Below, one piece after another: positions 46,809-60,500 of a stretch of 64,000 nucleotides of DNA. Source of the stretch: Rhodamnia argentea (Eukaryota; Streptophyta; Magnoliopsida; Myrtales; Myrtaceae); assembly GCF_020921035.1 (NCBI RefSeq), contig NC_063155.1, positions 30,187,294 to 30,251,293 of the forward strand, written 5' to 3'. The notes below the pieces were generated by a model. It was not told where the DNA came from and searched no databases. It saw only the letters and a list, made by a program, of their open reading frames with translations. The position numbers and the translations under genes are program-made. The number at the start of each line of letters is the position of its first letter. Position 1 is the stretch's first letter.

Positions 46809-47858
46809 ATGATCAACATGTCAATTCTTAGGCATGTTAATATTCTTTGTTCTTTGAGGTGCTTCTCATCATCTGGACCCCAAATACTGAGGACCGGAGA
46901 TATCTTAAGGCAGAGTAGAATATTCTCCAGTGAAGACATTATTGATTATTCAAAAGTGAGCCACGATTCAAATCCTCTTCATTTTGATGCTGAAGTAGCT
47001 CGGAATTCAGGATTTGAAGATCGACCTGTCCATGGGATGCTTGTTGCTGCATTATTCCCACGAATTATTGCCTCTCGCTTCGTAAGCCTATTTCAATACC
47101 TTTTTTTTACTTTACTTTCTTCTTTTGATTATTCATGATACTTGTCGTTGGATACTAGAGGAATCTTTAGTCATGGAACAATATGCATATATAGTGGCAG
47201 AGTAACTGCTTCTTTAGCTCTAAAAAGCCGAGGCGGATCCATGTATTCTACTCATATGCTGATGGAGAAAATCTGGTAACAGGTGGTCATTGTGGCTTTT
47301 AAGTTGTCATTTTCACTAGATTCTCCTCAAGTAATGCTTCAGGTGCCATCTCAGTCGTTGGATGTGCCTTGTTTTTACCAAAGCCAATGGTTAAAATGCA
47401 GCGGCCCAAAGCATTTCATAGTTGTTCCGAAAGATGACTATCAAAGTAATATAGCCCAGAAGATTCTCTTCAACATCTTTGCATTGAGTACAATAATGCC
47501 TGAATTTGATGAAAGGTTTATGTGCTCTCATCTGAGATACCTTTGTTGCTTTCATGTATTGCTGATACATAGCCTGGAGCGATCTATGTGTCCCAAAGCT
47601 TGCAATTCAAGTGGCCTGTCAATGTCGGAGATGAGGTTGTGGGTGAAGTACAGGCTGTTAACATCAGAGAAACCAAGAAAAAATATTTGTATGTCAAGTT
47701 ACTTTATTAAATTGCTCTATCCTTGTGAAGCCGGGAGTAACTCAGGAAAGATTACATCATGCAGGGTAAAGTTCTTGACAAAATGTTTCAAAAGCGGTGA
47801 GCTTCTAGTCATCGATGGGGAGGCCGTAGCGATTTTACCTTCACTTGCCTTGGGTTAA
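46809..47858 (+). CDS. mitochondrial 3-hydroxyacyl-ACP dehydratase (mtHD/HTD2-type MaoC hot-dog protein)
   Basis: A hot-dog-fold hydratase/dehydratase acting in mitochondrial fatty-acid synthesis, the pathway that supplies octanoyl chains for lipoate. Three exons, 46809-47081, 47573-47688 and 47765-47858, give 160 aa, the usual length for plant mtHD (At5g60335). The N-terminus MINMSILRHVNILCSLRCF is a plausible presequence. The hydratase-2 motif is YSKVSHDSNPLHFDAEVARN then FEDRPVHGMLVAALFPRI, containing the catalytic Asp and His (D…NPLH, VHGML). The later exons read PGAIYVSQSLQFKWPVNVGD, VNIRETKKKYLVKFLTKCF and LLVIDGEAVAILPSL. An alternative ATG four codons in would also fit. The exon-2 splice keeps the family phase. 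Confidence 0.9.
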
Positions 47859-48530
47859 ATCTCACTATTTTGGCTGCTATGAGGAGGTAGCTTGTAGCTG
47901 AATGATGTTGATCGGAGACATGAGCAATCAACCCGATGTTGAAACTACTTTATAGACCGCGATAACCTGCGGAGGCTTTTGTCATGGTTTTATCCGTAAA
48001 GACATTCTAGTTTTGCAATGTTAATTTTTGCAATGTTGAACAAGTCAGTCTTGTACTCCTCCCTTTCATTTTCTTTTTGCGCATGTTCACTTTCCAATGA
48101 AGACATCCTAGTTTCCCATACCCATCTACGTTTTCCATCATTTAAATGCCGGATTTATTCAGTATGGGAAATGCATAGCTCTCCATCCACGAAAAAAAAC
48201 TTGTCACGGAGATCAAGATATGCGTACGCTTGAACTAATTCAGACTATTAGGTCTGATGGCACGAGGTTGATACTGCTTGAAAGAGAGTTCTGAACTATC
48301 TGAAGCAGCACGAAGAAGCAATTTTATTTCATTAATTCCAAAAGGAGACTCTAATTAAGTCGATAAATACAACGATACATTCACAGATTTACTAATTTCG
48401 TCCCCATTTGCTTCAGAATATACAAAACGAGAATATTTACCTAACAGCCGACCTGTGCAAAGTCTCTCGGGGGAGTCAAAATTTTGGTGAGAATGTCCCC
48501 TCCATCACGTAGTGAGGGAATTGAACTTGC
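47859..48530. other. convergent 3' region between mtHD and tRNA ligase
   Basis: The 3'UTRs of the two genes face each other here. No independent gene is recognised. Poly(A) sites cannot be fixed by eye. Confidence 0.55.
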
Positions 48531-51500
48531 CTACAAGAATTGGAGCGGACCAGATATGGTAACAGGAGGATCAATTTCTACTTGCGTAGCCTTCCCCTCA
48601 GAAAGCAAGGAGGGTAAAGCGTTGGCCTCCTTGGGTGGAACCCCCTCTGCTGTCCATATAGTCACATGCGGCCACTCGTTCTTCGAGGTCATGACTTCCC
48701 CGTCGACAGATCCGAGGCGAACTTCAAATGCAGCCGATCTGTTGTTGAAGAGCAAAGCTGTAAGATCCACAGGGACATCTCGATTGAGGTAGAGGCCGTA
48801 GCTAGCTACAGCTGTAACGCCATGACTTCTCTTGTGAGCAAGAGTGACATGAGCCTTCTGGAGGCTGCTGTGTAAGTGCTTGTCTCGCAGGAAGGTTTCT
48901 GCGTTAGGATACTTCTCAGCCAACTGCTTGGAGTGACCATGGAGATGACAAAAAAAAAAAAAATTAATATACAAGATTCGCGTAAGGTTAAGAAAGACGA
49001 GGCATATAGCCAAGGGTGCTTGGCAAATGCTTTGTCCCACTTACGTCATTAAGAAGATTTTGTATATGTGTTACGGGTAAAATGACAGCAGCGAAAACAA
49101 TTGTTCCTAGCTTCCTTTTCTCAGTACTAGGCGCTGTGTAATCACCTCTGGCCACTTCCTTCAATTGTTCCAATACTTGCTTAACGACGAAGTCAAATGG
49201 CATCTGGACAAGTGACATCGTAGGAAAAAACATGTTTCACTGTTGAGAAGTGGAACTGAGAGAGGATGTGACGGGACAAGAGAGTATGCTGACCTGAATA
49301 GAGTTGAGATAATCGGCATTGCTAAGTAACGTTTCGCGCAATTGTTTTTCCCAGTTAGACCACTCCTTTGCATAGGATCCTTTGTTGGACTCCAATCTAC
49401 ATATGCCAAACGTGTAAATTCACCAAATCAAATCAAAGAGAGACGAATGCATAACCAGTCAGTCAGTACACCAAAACTGACTTATCTCTTGGAAAAAACA
49501 TTGAGACTGTTCACGCAGATGCAGAAATGCTAGTAACAAGGCTCCACTAGTTCTTTATACAATTTAGTCCACCAATGCCCAAAAATGAGCATCAGAGATG
49601 TGAGCATGCTTGTTCAAAAGAAGAATTACACTATATCGATATAGCGGACTGCAACTTCTATAACCACGAAACAACTACAAAGGAGCACAGTATAAAATGA
49701 ATACAGCCATCTATGGTTAAGCAGAGCAGTAGAAAGGTCTAACCTCCCGTGCCTCATTGTATGAAGCTTGTATAAATTAAGTCCCTCCTCCAAAACTGAT
49801 TTGACCGGACCAGGTAGAGGACTCCTGCATAAGCAAAGCAAAATGCAGCATCGATTTAACTTTCTGGCAAGAGCTAGAGAATGTCCGCTAACTTTACATG
49901 GTAAACATTTCTGAGGTGCGAAGAACATAAGTTCCCAGACTGTCGACCCCCCACTTTCACATCATCAACCAACTCGCCCACCCCTCTCTCTACTGAAGAA
50001 AAAAGAATCTGACCATGCAACAAATCCCCGCCGTGGTAATCGTCCCTCTAAGTGTTCTTACATAATTATGCTATCCCACATGAATCCTATGTAACTACAT
50101 GAAGATTTATAACAATTGTAACTTCTGTCAATATCGTGTAACCTTATTTGTGCAACCCCCTGCACTTATTTTCAAGTGTTAGCAACAAAAATGATCCTAT
50201 GATAAGACAAGAAAAATATGTGTCCTAGTCAGTAGGGAGATTTCATCCCGTGTACGTTACTCGCGTTTGGCTTACTGCACGTGATCACAGTTACAGACAT
50301 TGTGCTTAAAATGCACCGAGGAATCATTTTACCTGTCAGATTTCAGCAAGGGCATCTTCACAATTGAGCCAAATCGTTCAACTAGTTCACTCTCAAACTC
50401 TTCACGATTCTGAAGCATATCAACACAGATCAGCGAATACTTCAAACAGTCTCATTGACAAAGAAAAAGCAGGATCATACCTTGCCCTCATAAAGGTGGT
50501 AAAACAGTAGAAGCACATATCCAGCATTTGGAGATGCCTTGTCAAGATTACCCTAAATTGAAAAGCATCAAATAATGCATCATTAAAAGATGATAAAGGG
50601 TAACTAACCTTTGAAGCGCTTTAAAAAGTTACAAATTCTTACCGGATGATTAACCCGCTGAAGCACACGGAACATGAACACAGCTAATGCATCAAGAGAA
50701 AATGGATTCAAATCAGTACCTGCAAGAAACCATGATTAATTCTTTTGAGAACAGCAGTGATAGAGAACTGAAACCGAGGTCAAATAATTCATATCTCCCC
50801 ATACGCTTGAAAAAAAATAACTCAAAGGCAAGTTTGCAAACAAGTCATCTGCATCATGCACGGCATCCACAACCTAACATGCAAGATTGCACAAACTACA
50901 CGTAGCACAATCTACATTGGCAATTATAACAGCTTACTAGAGTGGGCATGAAGAGATAAATGAAGAGACGACAAGAACAAAGCAGTAGAAATTATCCAAG
51001 TCCCACATTAATCACCAGTCAATCTAATGAAGGAACTGGAGTGCAAAAAAAGGACATTTGAGACTATGGTGAAAATGTTCCAATGAAGCTCTAATTCTTC
51101 CAGTTAACGTAACCATGGAACTATGCAGAAGAATCACATTGCCGTCAATTCCTTAATGGAAACTACAAAGTAACTAAAAGAGCAAATGTATTAAGTAGAA
51201 AGCTTCAGATTCCTCTTATGAGGTATGATCAACCTAGAAAAATGCAGGCACATTACTTGTGCAAATGGATTTGAAGAGAACTCCTGATTCCTGAAGAGCC
51301 AAGATGACCACGGGCATTTTCTAGGCCATTTTTAAGGAAAATAAAAAGTCCATCAATAACAAAATTATCTTCAATTAAGGCTCCATTTGTTTCGCGGAAA
51401 ATGAATGATTTGGAAAACATTTTCCTAGAAATGATCCTCTGTATCGCTTGAAATAATTAGCCAATAAAAAGTGTTTTCATTATCAACAACAATATATGTC

Positions 51501-54500
51501 TAAAACATTTTGTGGATGAAGAAAATATTTTTCGTTTATTTTTTTTTTGTATAAAAGGGATCGTTTTCAGGAAAATGATTTCCCAATCATTAGTTTTCCA
51601 TGAAACAAATGGAGCATAAGCAGCAAAATAGTCCAGGAAACCTGTCTTTCATATACAGGCAACACCAAGAAATCACCGTGCTTCAAATGCTAAAATGAGG
51701 GTGTAAAGGGAAAAAAAAATTTCTTTACAGCTAGTAAGGAGCAAAAAGAAGTCACATGGAGCTTTACTTTAGCCAGAAGGAGGTATGTTATAAGCTACAC
51801 TACATTTATGGATTTGGTAACAACAAAAAGTGTATAATGCTGACTCCTCATTAGGACATTTGTACTGTTGATCTGAAGAACCAATCACAATGTTTTAGAG
51901 AGCAGATACTGTCAGGTAACATCCAGAAATTTCAAACAGCTCCATAGATATTGAAGTGTTTATCTAGAGAGAAAGCACAACCTTCAGAATCGGGTACAAC
52001 TGGAACTGCTGATGCTTTGGTGCTCCTGCACATATGCTCAATCTGAAACAGCAAAACAAAATGGCCATATTGAGACATGTATTTTTCCATCGTTAATGGG
52101 GTTTTTGAGAGAGAAATTTGAAGCATGTGCCATCAGATGCGCAGCATCATCTTTTTGAAAACGTTCAGCAAACATCACTGTCATTACCCCCAACTTTATT
52201 CAATGATCTGGCCAAAGAGATTCATGACTCATTCAGTTGACTGACTCATGTTGCCACCAAATAAAATGCCAAATGAGCTTATATAACCAGATATTCCCCT
52301 GAAGGTTAGTTTAAAAGAAACCAAGACAATTTTTTGATGAAATTGAGGCAGTTTAATTCACTTTTGCTAGCTACTGCAACCTAGATTAGCACAAATAAGT
52401 TCCTTCAGTTTTAATTGTTCCAGATTCGTAGGAACACCTGCTATCTGCGATCTGGGCAGTTCAACCGCGATCACAGTACGTATGCAATTTGGATCACCAG
52501 TTTTAGAGATCTGGATACCCCACAGAGCCGCTAGAAGTTAGAGTGCTTCTCGGCTTGCCTATGGCTTACCCATTTGGTCTTTTATGGTTAAGAAGAAGGA
52601 GGAAAAATTTCTCTACTCAAGCCACGGGTCCAACAATTCCCAAAGTTGTGACTTTTTGACCCCCTTACTCAAGACAAGCTCCTACAAATAAACCCTATGC
52701 CCAAAGTATCTAAATTATATAGCCAACTTATTGAGTAAGACATGAGGTAGCACAAATCAACGAGAAGAGGCCTGAATTATATCTTTTACCTAGTTGAGAC
52801 TGTGCAAACTTTTTTAGCCCAAGCATAAAAAGGAATTAGAAAAAGAGTGAATATGATTATGTGTCAAGGTATGTGCAGTTTATTGGACATACCACCTAAG
52901 GCGAACCACAATCCCTACTAACGAACCAACTGAGCCTACCCCTCAAACTGCAAACCTAAGAAACAAGCGGTCAGTGTAACCGAATCCGTACCACGTACCA
53001 TAAGAAACCTCAATCTAGGTAACATTGAACTTGACTCACATTTTGATGCTCAAAACTCTACTCAAACTAAATCGAGTATTAAATTTCCAGCTAAAGTTCA
53101 TCTCTAAATAGAAAATTGAGATATTCGAATTCGATTTGATTACAACAAAATTATAAATGAACTCGAGCAAGCCAAAACATTTTCCCTTAAATATATGAGT
53201 GTGTGTGTGTGTGTGTGGATATACTATTATTCGAAGGATATAGGAGTCTATTTATACTACTAGATACCTCTGATAAAATAATAAAAGCTTGATTAGGTTA
53301 GCGAGCTTTCTAGAACTGGTTTTTCGCGCGCTTTAGTTCGACCGCAATCAAACGAGTCAATCTTGAGTAATCATTGAAGCAGGAAGTATTTGCCAGCAGC
53401 TTGACTCAGTTTTGACCCTAGCATATATTCGCACGGTACCTATAACTGCGGAGCTCGTCATTGTTAATGGAAAGGAAGTCTATTTTTCACCCTAGTTTTC
53501 TTTAGAAGCTAGCAATAAGTGAAATCGACTTCAATATGCTGACTCGGTAGAAAATGAAGAAAAGATCCAAACTAGACTAAATAATCATAATCTAAGGGAA
53601 AACAGAAAGAAAATCACCTGTCTCCAAACTTCTTCATTTGGAGCATTCTTGTCTGCTAGCATTATAGACTGGGGTTTTCTCCTGCGTTCATCAGCAACTT
53701 TCTGCCAATACTTCCCTACACATATGCCAATACAGAGAAACAAACTCTCAAAAACAAAAAAAAGGTATCAGGAAAAAAAAAGGTATGCATCCGTATATTG
53801 TTTTGCAGTAAGATTCTTTCGTCATGAATTGTTTTGGCAAGAGCACATGAACATTTTAAGGGGAAGTATGGTGTACAACAAGGATTGGAGATTGATGATG
53901 ATTTGAATAGAACACAGTAAGCCTACACGCCGCAACAATTTATGCTTGAAGCTTGAACTTCTGTCAAATAAACAAATTGTCAACCAAAGAAACACCACAA
54001 ATAGCAGAGCAAAATGGAGGACCAAGCCAACTAATAAAACCTGAGCAGTCAAATCTTCTTTCAGTTGAGTTAATGTCCCCGGACAGGTACTATTTTCCAC
54101 TTGAAAAATCCTCTTGCAATGCTACTTATTATACTGTGTCATCAGCAAAAACGCTAGTGCTTCGTCTTCTGGTACCAAGAGCTAAAGATCCAAATGTCTT
54201 CCAGGTTTAATGATACTATGCCAAGATCACACTTTCTTTGTCGCTCAAGACTTACAAAAAAGATAGGTTGTCCTAATTTTGCTGGGTTTCGGCGAACAGG
54301 CCTAGTCCTTCATTATTTCACAGGGCCAGATGGGCACAGATATGGAGTCGCCGAGGGGCCATTCTTTATTTTACCTCAAGGCAATGGACACATTGCAAAA
54401 GGTAAACAGCCAAAACTAAACCGAAAAAAGCATTTAAAGAAGCATTAGTTTGATGACATCTCAACAATGTTCGATACCTTTAATAAGGTCACCCATTAGA

Positions 54501-57500
54501 CTATGGACTGGCCGATCATCCCCAAGACCACCTGGGGCACTCAATAGTTCCTTGCACAGGGCCGACTTAGCACAACCAGGTATTCCTGAGATATGAGAAA
54601 TCAAAACATAGTGACCACATCTGAAGTAGCAAATTATCCACAAGAAGAATTATAAGATGAGAATTTTTGGAAACCTATTTATGTTTGCTCAAACCAATAA
54701 CTAATTGATATTAGTTATTTAAAAAGAAAGAAATAACAAAGTGGTGCTGCAACTAAGACGAAAAAAGATTTTGCAGAAACTGGACATAAAAGAAACTTGT
54801 GAGAACTAGAGTCTTGAGATTAGATTGAATCTGATTGTTAAAAGAGGCTAGCATTTCATAACATTTTGTGCTAAAGCAGCGTGCTTTTGCTATAATAGTA
54901 TGCCTTAACAAAGAAGAGTAAGGTACTGTTATTAAGATAAACACCAAATAGTTCTGCCAACCCATTCACCAATGAAAACAGAACAATAGATGTATAACTG
55001 GCTGCAGACTCAATTCAGCTGTTGTGTGACCAAAAGTACATAAAACTCTTGTTATGGAGGATTCTTCGAAATTCTTTGTGAGATTCTTTCAAAATAGAGG
55101 ATACGATTACCAACGGAAGCAAAATGCTGCTCAAGTGACTACACACACATCACATAAGCAGCAAAGACAACACACCTGGAAAAAATACAATTAAACCATG
55201 ATCCTTCAGAATGGAGTCTCTAGCAGAAGGACTGGAACTTGGTGGTGCTACTTCTCGATCAGTTTCCAGATCACCTTCTTCATCCCTGCCTCCTTCAATA
55301 ATGGCAAGAAAATCTTCGGCCCTCACAAAATTTCCAGCTGATCCTATTAAAGCTTGATTCTCCAAACTGCGTTTTGCGTACTGTTCTAGAAAAGGTTCAG
55401 CCTCACTGAGGTATGTTGATGATGATAACTGTTTATTTCCACACTTTCTTCGGATATAAACGGCCCTGAAGATCACTAAATGTGAGAAATCCAAATCAAA
55501 GAGATCCTAAAAAAAGTTGCTGAAAATTTACCATTCATCTAACATCTTGCTGAGTTGTCTCTGTTTTCCAGGTGAAGTACCCCATATCGTCATCTGTCTG
55601 TAGTGTCAAAATAGGACATTGTTTGGTAAACATGCTTGAACGAAATTAATTGTTAAGTATCTTACTCAATTTGATGATAACAAAACTACGTGCTTTTGAT
55701 ACCAGTGATATTCTTGCTCACTGGGATGACACTTCTATGGACAGTCCTTACCATACTGATAAATAATCAGTTGATTAATCGATATCTACAATCATATTGC
55801 AATCAAGTGTAATTTGTCAAATGCGCATTAGCTATCTAGCCATGTCCCAAGCACTTGTTCTTCACTGTATGGAGCAGTGCTCTCCACATACTTTTAAGAC
55901 ACCATTATTCAAGAACATTGCGCTTACCTTTGGTAGTAGGCCTTATATGGAGCTGGACCCTCCTTAAAAAGTATGGACAAACCATTGCGAATCAAAAACG
56001 TCCGGAGCTGCAGAAAAATTTCGGAATGATGAGTGTGAGATTGTATTTCAGCTATTTGCATATTAGATTACTTCTCCATCACTGTGCACAAGCAACGGAT
56101 AATCACAAATCTTCGTTTCTGTAAACAAGCTACAATGGTCGGAATGCAATACCAAACATATGGCCCCAGTACTAGTTCAAAGCCACCTAAAAATTCTCAA
56201 TCAAATACACACTTGACTCTGAAAATTTGTATCTTGTCCACATAAAGGTGCCCGAAATGTTTTTACTTCGATCAAAGCAGATACTCAATTAGAAACCAGA
56301 GAAAAAATATGGGAGCATTTGACTTTGTAACCTCATAAAATTGGTGAATTCAGCAATGTCAACGATATCCTCTATTGCAGTGTAGAAGTTGGTCTAGAAA
56401 CCAAGTTGGAGTCAGTAGCGTGTTGAACTTAATCGAATTCAAGCCTCATTGCACTCTTAGTTGAGTTTTAAAAATATTAGTGTCTCACAATAACCAAGCT
56501 TACAAGCATAATCTCATTTTTCAATTCTGCATACATTGATATCGAAGTTCAAATTCACTGTTTCTGGTTAACTTGAGGATAGGGTACAATCATCTGCTGG
56601 ATAATGCATCTGAGTGTAGTTGAGCTTGAGCATGTACAGAAACTCCTTGAGCCAAGCCTCAAATTACTCAACTAAGTAACAAGTGCTGACCATCGAGTCA
56701 ATTCTGAGTTCGAGAGGTGCTAAGTAGACCAAATTCACCCGATACAGCTCAATCTTGACCACCCCCACAACTGAGAGCAGCTTTCTAAATGTGAAGGTAC
56801 AGAATCTACTAAGCATCCGTTGCTTCAGCAACAGACTAAGTTCTAAAATGATAAGAGAGTACCACTTTGGCATAGAGATGAGACTTGGCGGCATATTCGT
56901 TTTTGAGAAGGGTCGCTATAAATAAATTCCCTATTGAAAACAGGGGATATCTACTAGTAAACTTCAACTTGGATTATATGCTATCTGCTGGCATATCATA
57001 AGTTCATATGCTTCCCTAACCCTTGCATATAGGGGCCTCGCACACTACCATTTTCATATGTTTCCCATGTAGAAGGAAACACAAACTAGACGAAAAAAGT
57101 AAAGCCACCTCAATTTCCTCAACGCCTCTTGAAAGCTACTCTAAGATAACTAACCATTATGATTTGCAACCAGATACAGCTAAAGGTAAAGACAATTCTC
57201 AGTAGTCTTGTGCAAGAACAAGGCGTACCTTGTAGGTTAGGAATTTCAGTTTTATCATTAAGTTCGCATCATCATCGGCCAAACTATCCTTTGGGGATGC
57301 AGCAATACCATTAGCATTTTCTACAATATCCAGATTGCTATTTGCAATTTCAGCGGCTCGTTCTTTATTTTCCTTGAACAAATTAATGTCGACAAAAAAA
57401 CCTGCAAGATATAGCAGAATTCATGATTAACTTCTCATCGACAGATCTTTCAAGTACATAATACTTATGAGTTAGGGCATATGGTAAAACAAGAAAGGTA

Positions 57501-60500
57501 ATGCATGTATTGAAATAGCATGTTCTTACCTCTATATAGGGGCCACAATCCAGGCTTAGACCTGAAGATCATTATTCACAATATTACACATACAAAATAT
57601 TTATAAAAAAAAAAATCCATCAACCGAGAGAAGGAAGGTAGGTTTGAACTTGACCTCATCTCTTTTTGATATCTGCGGAAAGCTGAATCACTGCGAACAT
57701 GAATGACCATTTTGTAGAAAAGATTCTCACTTGATATAGAGTTGATTTTGTGGAAATTGTGATAGCATTTAAATGCAGCTGGGAAGCGTCTTTCTCTCAT
57801 TAAACGAATCATTTCCTGGTTTGCCAGAAGTATAAATGTCACCAAACAAGAAAGGATATTTTGCTGCAGAGACAATTCATTTGACTGCAAAGTTTCACCT
57901 GCAGCTTGGTAGTAGAGTAGTCAGCAGGCCGTGATTGCAAAAATTTTGCCACAACAGATCTGTCTGCATTTCTTGAATGGTTATCGGCTCTTTCATCCCC
58001 AAGCCAGTCTGAATGGTCAGGACAAAAGGACGTACCCACACTCTTGAGGAGTGCTTTCAATTGCTGCCATTAAATTTGGGTAGTAAAAAGAATCATCAAT
58101 CCGATCACATTATCAATGTCACCTAAGTGACAGTGCTTCAGGAATATAGTGCTTACAGTATACTAATACTTGGACAAATTCAATCTCACCTGTTTCTCAT
58201 CTGTCCTATTTGCCGCACAAATTTCTCTAAGGCTGGGTCCCAGATCAAGATGATCTGACATAAGAAGCAAAATGAAAATAAAACAAGAATACTATTGAAA
58301 TTACGCAATGTTCTGTTGACTTCAGCAACAATCGAAAAAGACTGCATTTGGATATAATTTGAACAAACATGACTGCAACTTTACACAATAATATGTCAAG
58401 AGAACAAGACTGGGTACCTCCTTCGTTTGGTGGAGGGGGGAAGTCCTTCAAGACTTCTTCCATATGTTTTGAACTCTCCGGGCTTACAATTCGAGCCACG
58501 AGACCCTCTAAGATTTCACCTTGCACATTGATATGATCTTTTGACCCTGCACAGAAAATCCAAGTCACCATTAGTTCCCCAAGGAGAAAAACATCAACTG
58601 GAGTGATTAAATTTTAAGATCCAAATGAATGTTCTCTCTAATAAAGGACAATTATAACTTTAGAAGTCTAATATATATAATTGCTTCTGCAATCACAAAA
58701 GGAAAAAGACATGTAGGTGAAAAAAGCTTTGCTGTACCCAAGAGTGGTGAAGCTTAAATCATGTACAATCGCAACAACATCAACGTGCTCTTCAGCAATT
58801 TACCTGGTACAGAAATATCTGCAACTTCATCAAGAGCCATACATACAGGTGTTGCTGTTCCTTCTTCAGATAAAGCATCATAGGCAGCGAAAAAGGATGT
58901 CACTGATTTCCTAAAATAGAAAAAATTTGTTTGGCAACCCAAATTAGCAGACAAGAACTTATGACAATCGATGCCTGAGTTTAAAGAATTGGACAACCAA
59001 TCAAAGGCAGAAGAGAGAGGAAGCTTAAGAATAATTAGGATTTCGATTTCTTTAAGTATGTGCTTTTTGTCTAATTTCAACTCAGATGTATTTCTAATTT
59101 TTGAGTTGATTTCTTCCGCATCATTTTATTTTACTTGTTTCATCAGTTCACTGACCCAATCAAATAGTAAGTTCCCAAATCATCTTTTTCTTATTTATTA
59201 TTTTGCTTTCTCATAAAGATACATGCTACTTTCTTATTTCATTAGACCACCAATTCAATTGAATGATAAGTTTGACTAAAGAATTCAAGATTCCTTTCTT
59301 GTAAGTGTGCTTTTTTTGACTAATTCCAATATTAATTGCATCCTCTGAATCTTTGCCACATCAATTTTCACACATCGGTTTTTTCTTATTTCATTGGCTC
59401 AATAATAATTGAGCAATAAGTTCACAGTAAGTTGAATTGGAGATTACTTGTTTTCTGTAAGTATGTACTTATTGTATAGTTCCAATTTAAATGTATTTCT
59501 GAACTAGTAATCTATTTCTTCCGCATCATCTTCTTTTCCTCGTTTCATTAGTTCACCAATAAATCGAATAGTAAGTTCATTAATCATTTTTTTCCCTTGA
59601 TCTGAATATCTACTTGCACCTAATTGTATGCAGAGTCAGTCAGTGAAAAGAATCCTATAAGCCATAAAATGCACATTACAAATTCTCCACTTTAAGGAGA
59701 AATGCCCTCCTAACATTATCAAGACACTTTCGTTCAAAAGTAGTACACTTACCTTAGGGAGTAGGTCTTGACATTTTTTGAAGTATCAATAATGCTTTCT
59801 TTTTTAAAAACTAAATGGGAACAATCTATCAGATGTACCAAGGGGTACAACTACTACATGAAAAATAGGAAGAAAGCGAATGTAGAAAGTCATAGAGGTT
59901 TGTTCAGTAACCAAAAAAACCCAAAGTGACTGCCCCCTATTTTCATTTACTTCGAAAGAATCACACTTTCAAAGGCCTTCAAGTTTCTCCCCCTCCAAAT
60001 AAGCCAAAAAAATTGCTGGAGAAAAAGAACTAACTATAGATCTTCTCTCTGTCTGAGTCCAGGACAACTGACTTCAGCTATTGTCCACTATCACAGGCGT
60101 GCACTTACACTGCATCTATCTACAAGGTGATACCTCGTCTTTGAAGAATCTGTTGTTAGAATTTCTAACCCCCAGTTATCCATATAACTTTTACCTCATC
60201 AGTACACAAAGTAATAGTCAGTTTAAGTACCACATAAAAATGGATATTTCACATGATATGAAGCTCACGTCAAGAGTTTGAATCTCGCACTCCCTCCTAT
60301 TGTTAGTCCATGTGTTCTAGTCTATAGCTATCTAGTGGCATATCCTATCTCTCCTGCGTAAGGTCCATTTACAAGCAAAAGGGAGTCTTAAGAAACATGC
60401 TAACATTCATTGCTAACCCATTTTCAAAAAGTTCAAACTATGGCGGAAAACAGTCATTTCAACTCTATACAAGATAATGTAGTTTTTTTAGGAAACTCTA

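Noticed and set aside
50998-51020. Possible snRNA upstream element (GTCCCACATTA)
   Set aside because: It misses the final CG of the plant USE, no TATA follows at the fixed spacing, and no U-RNA sequence lies downstream.
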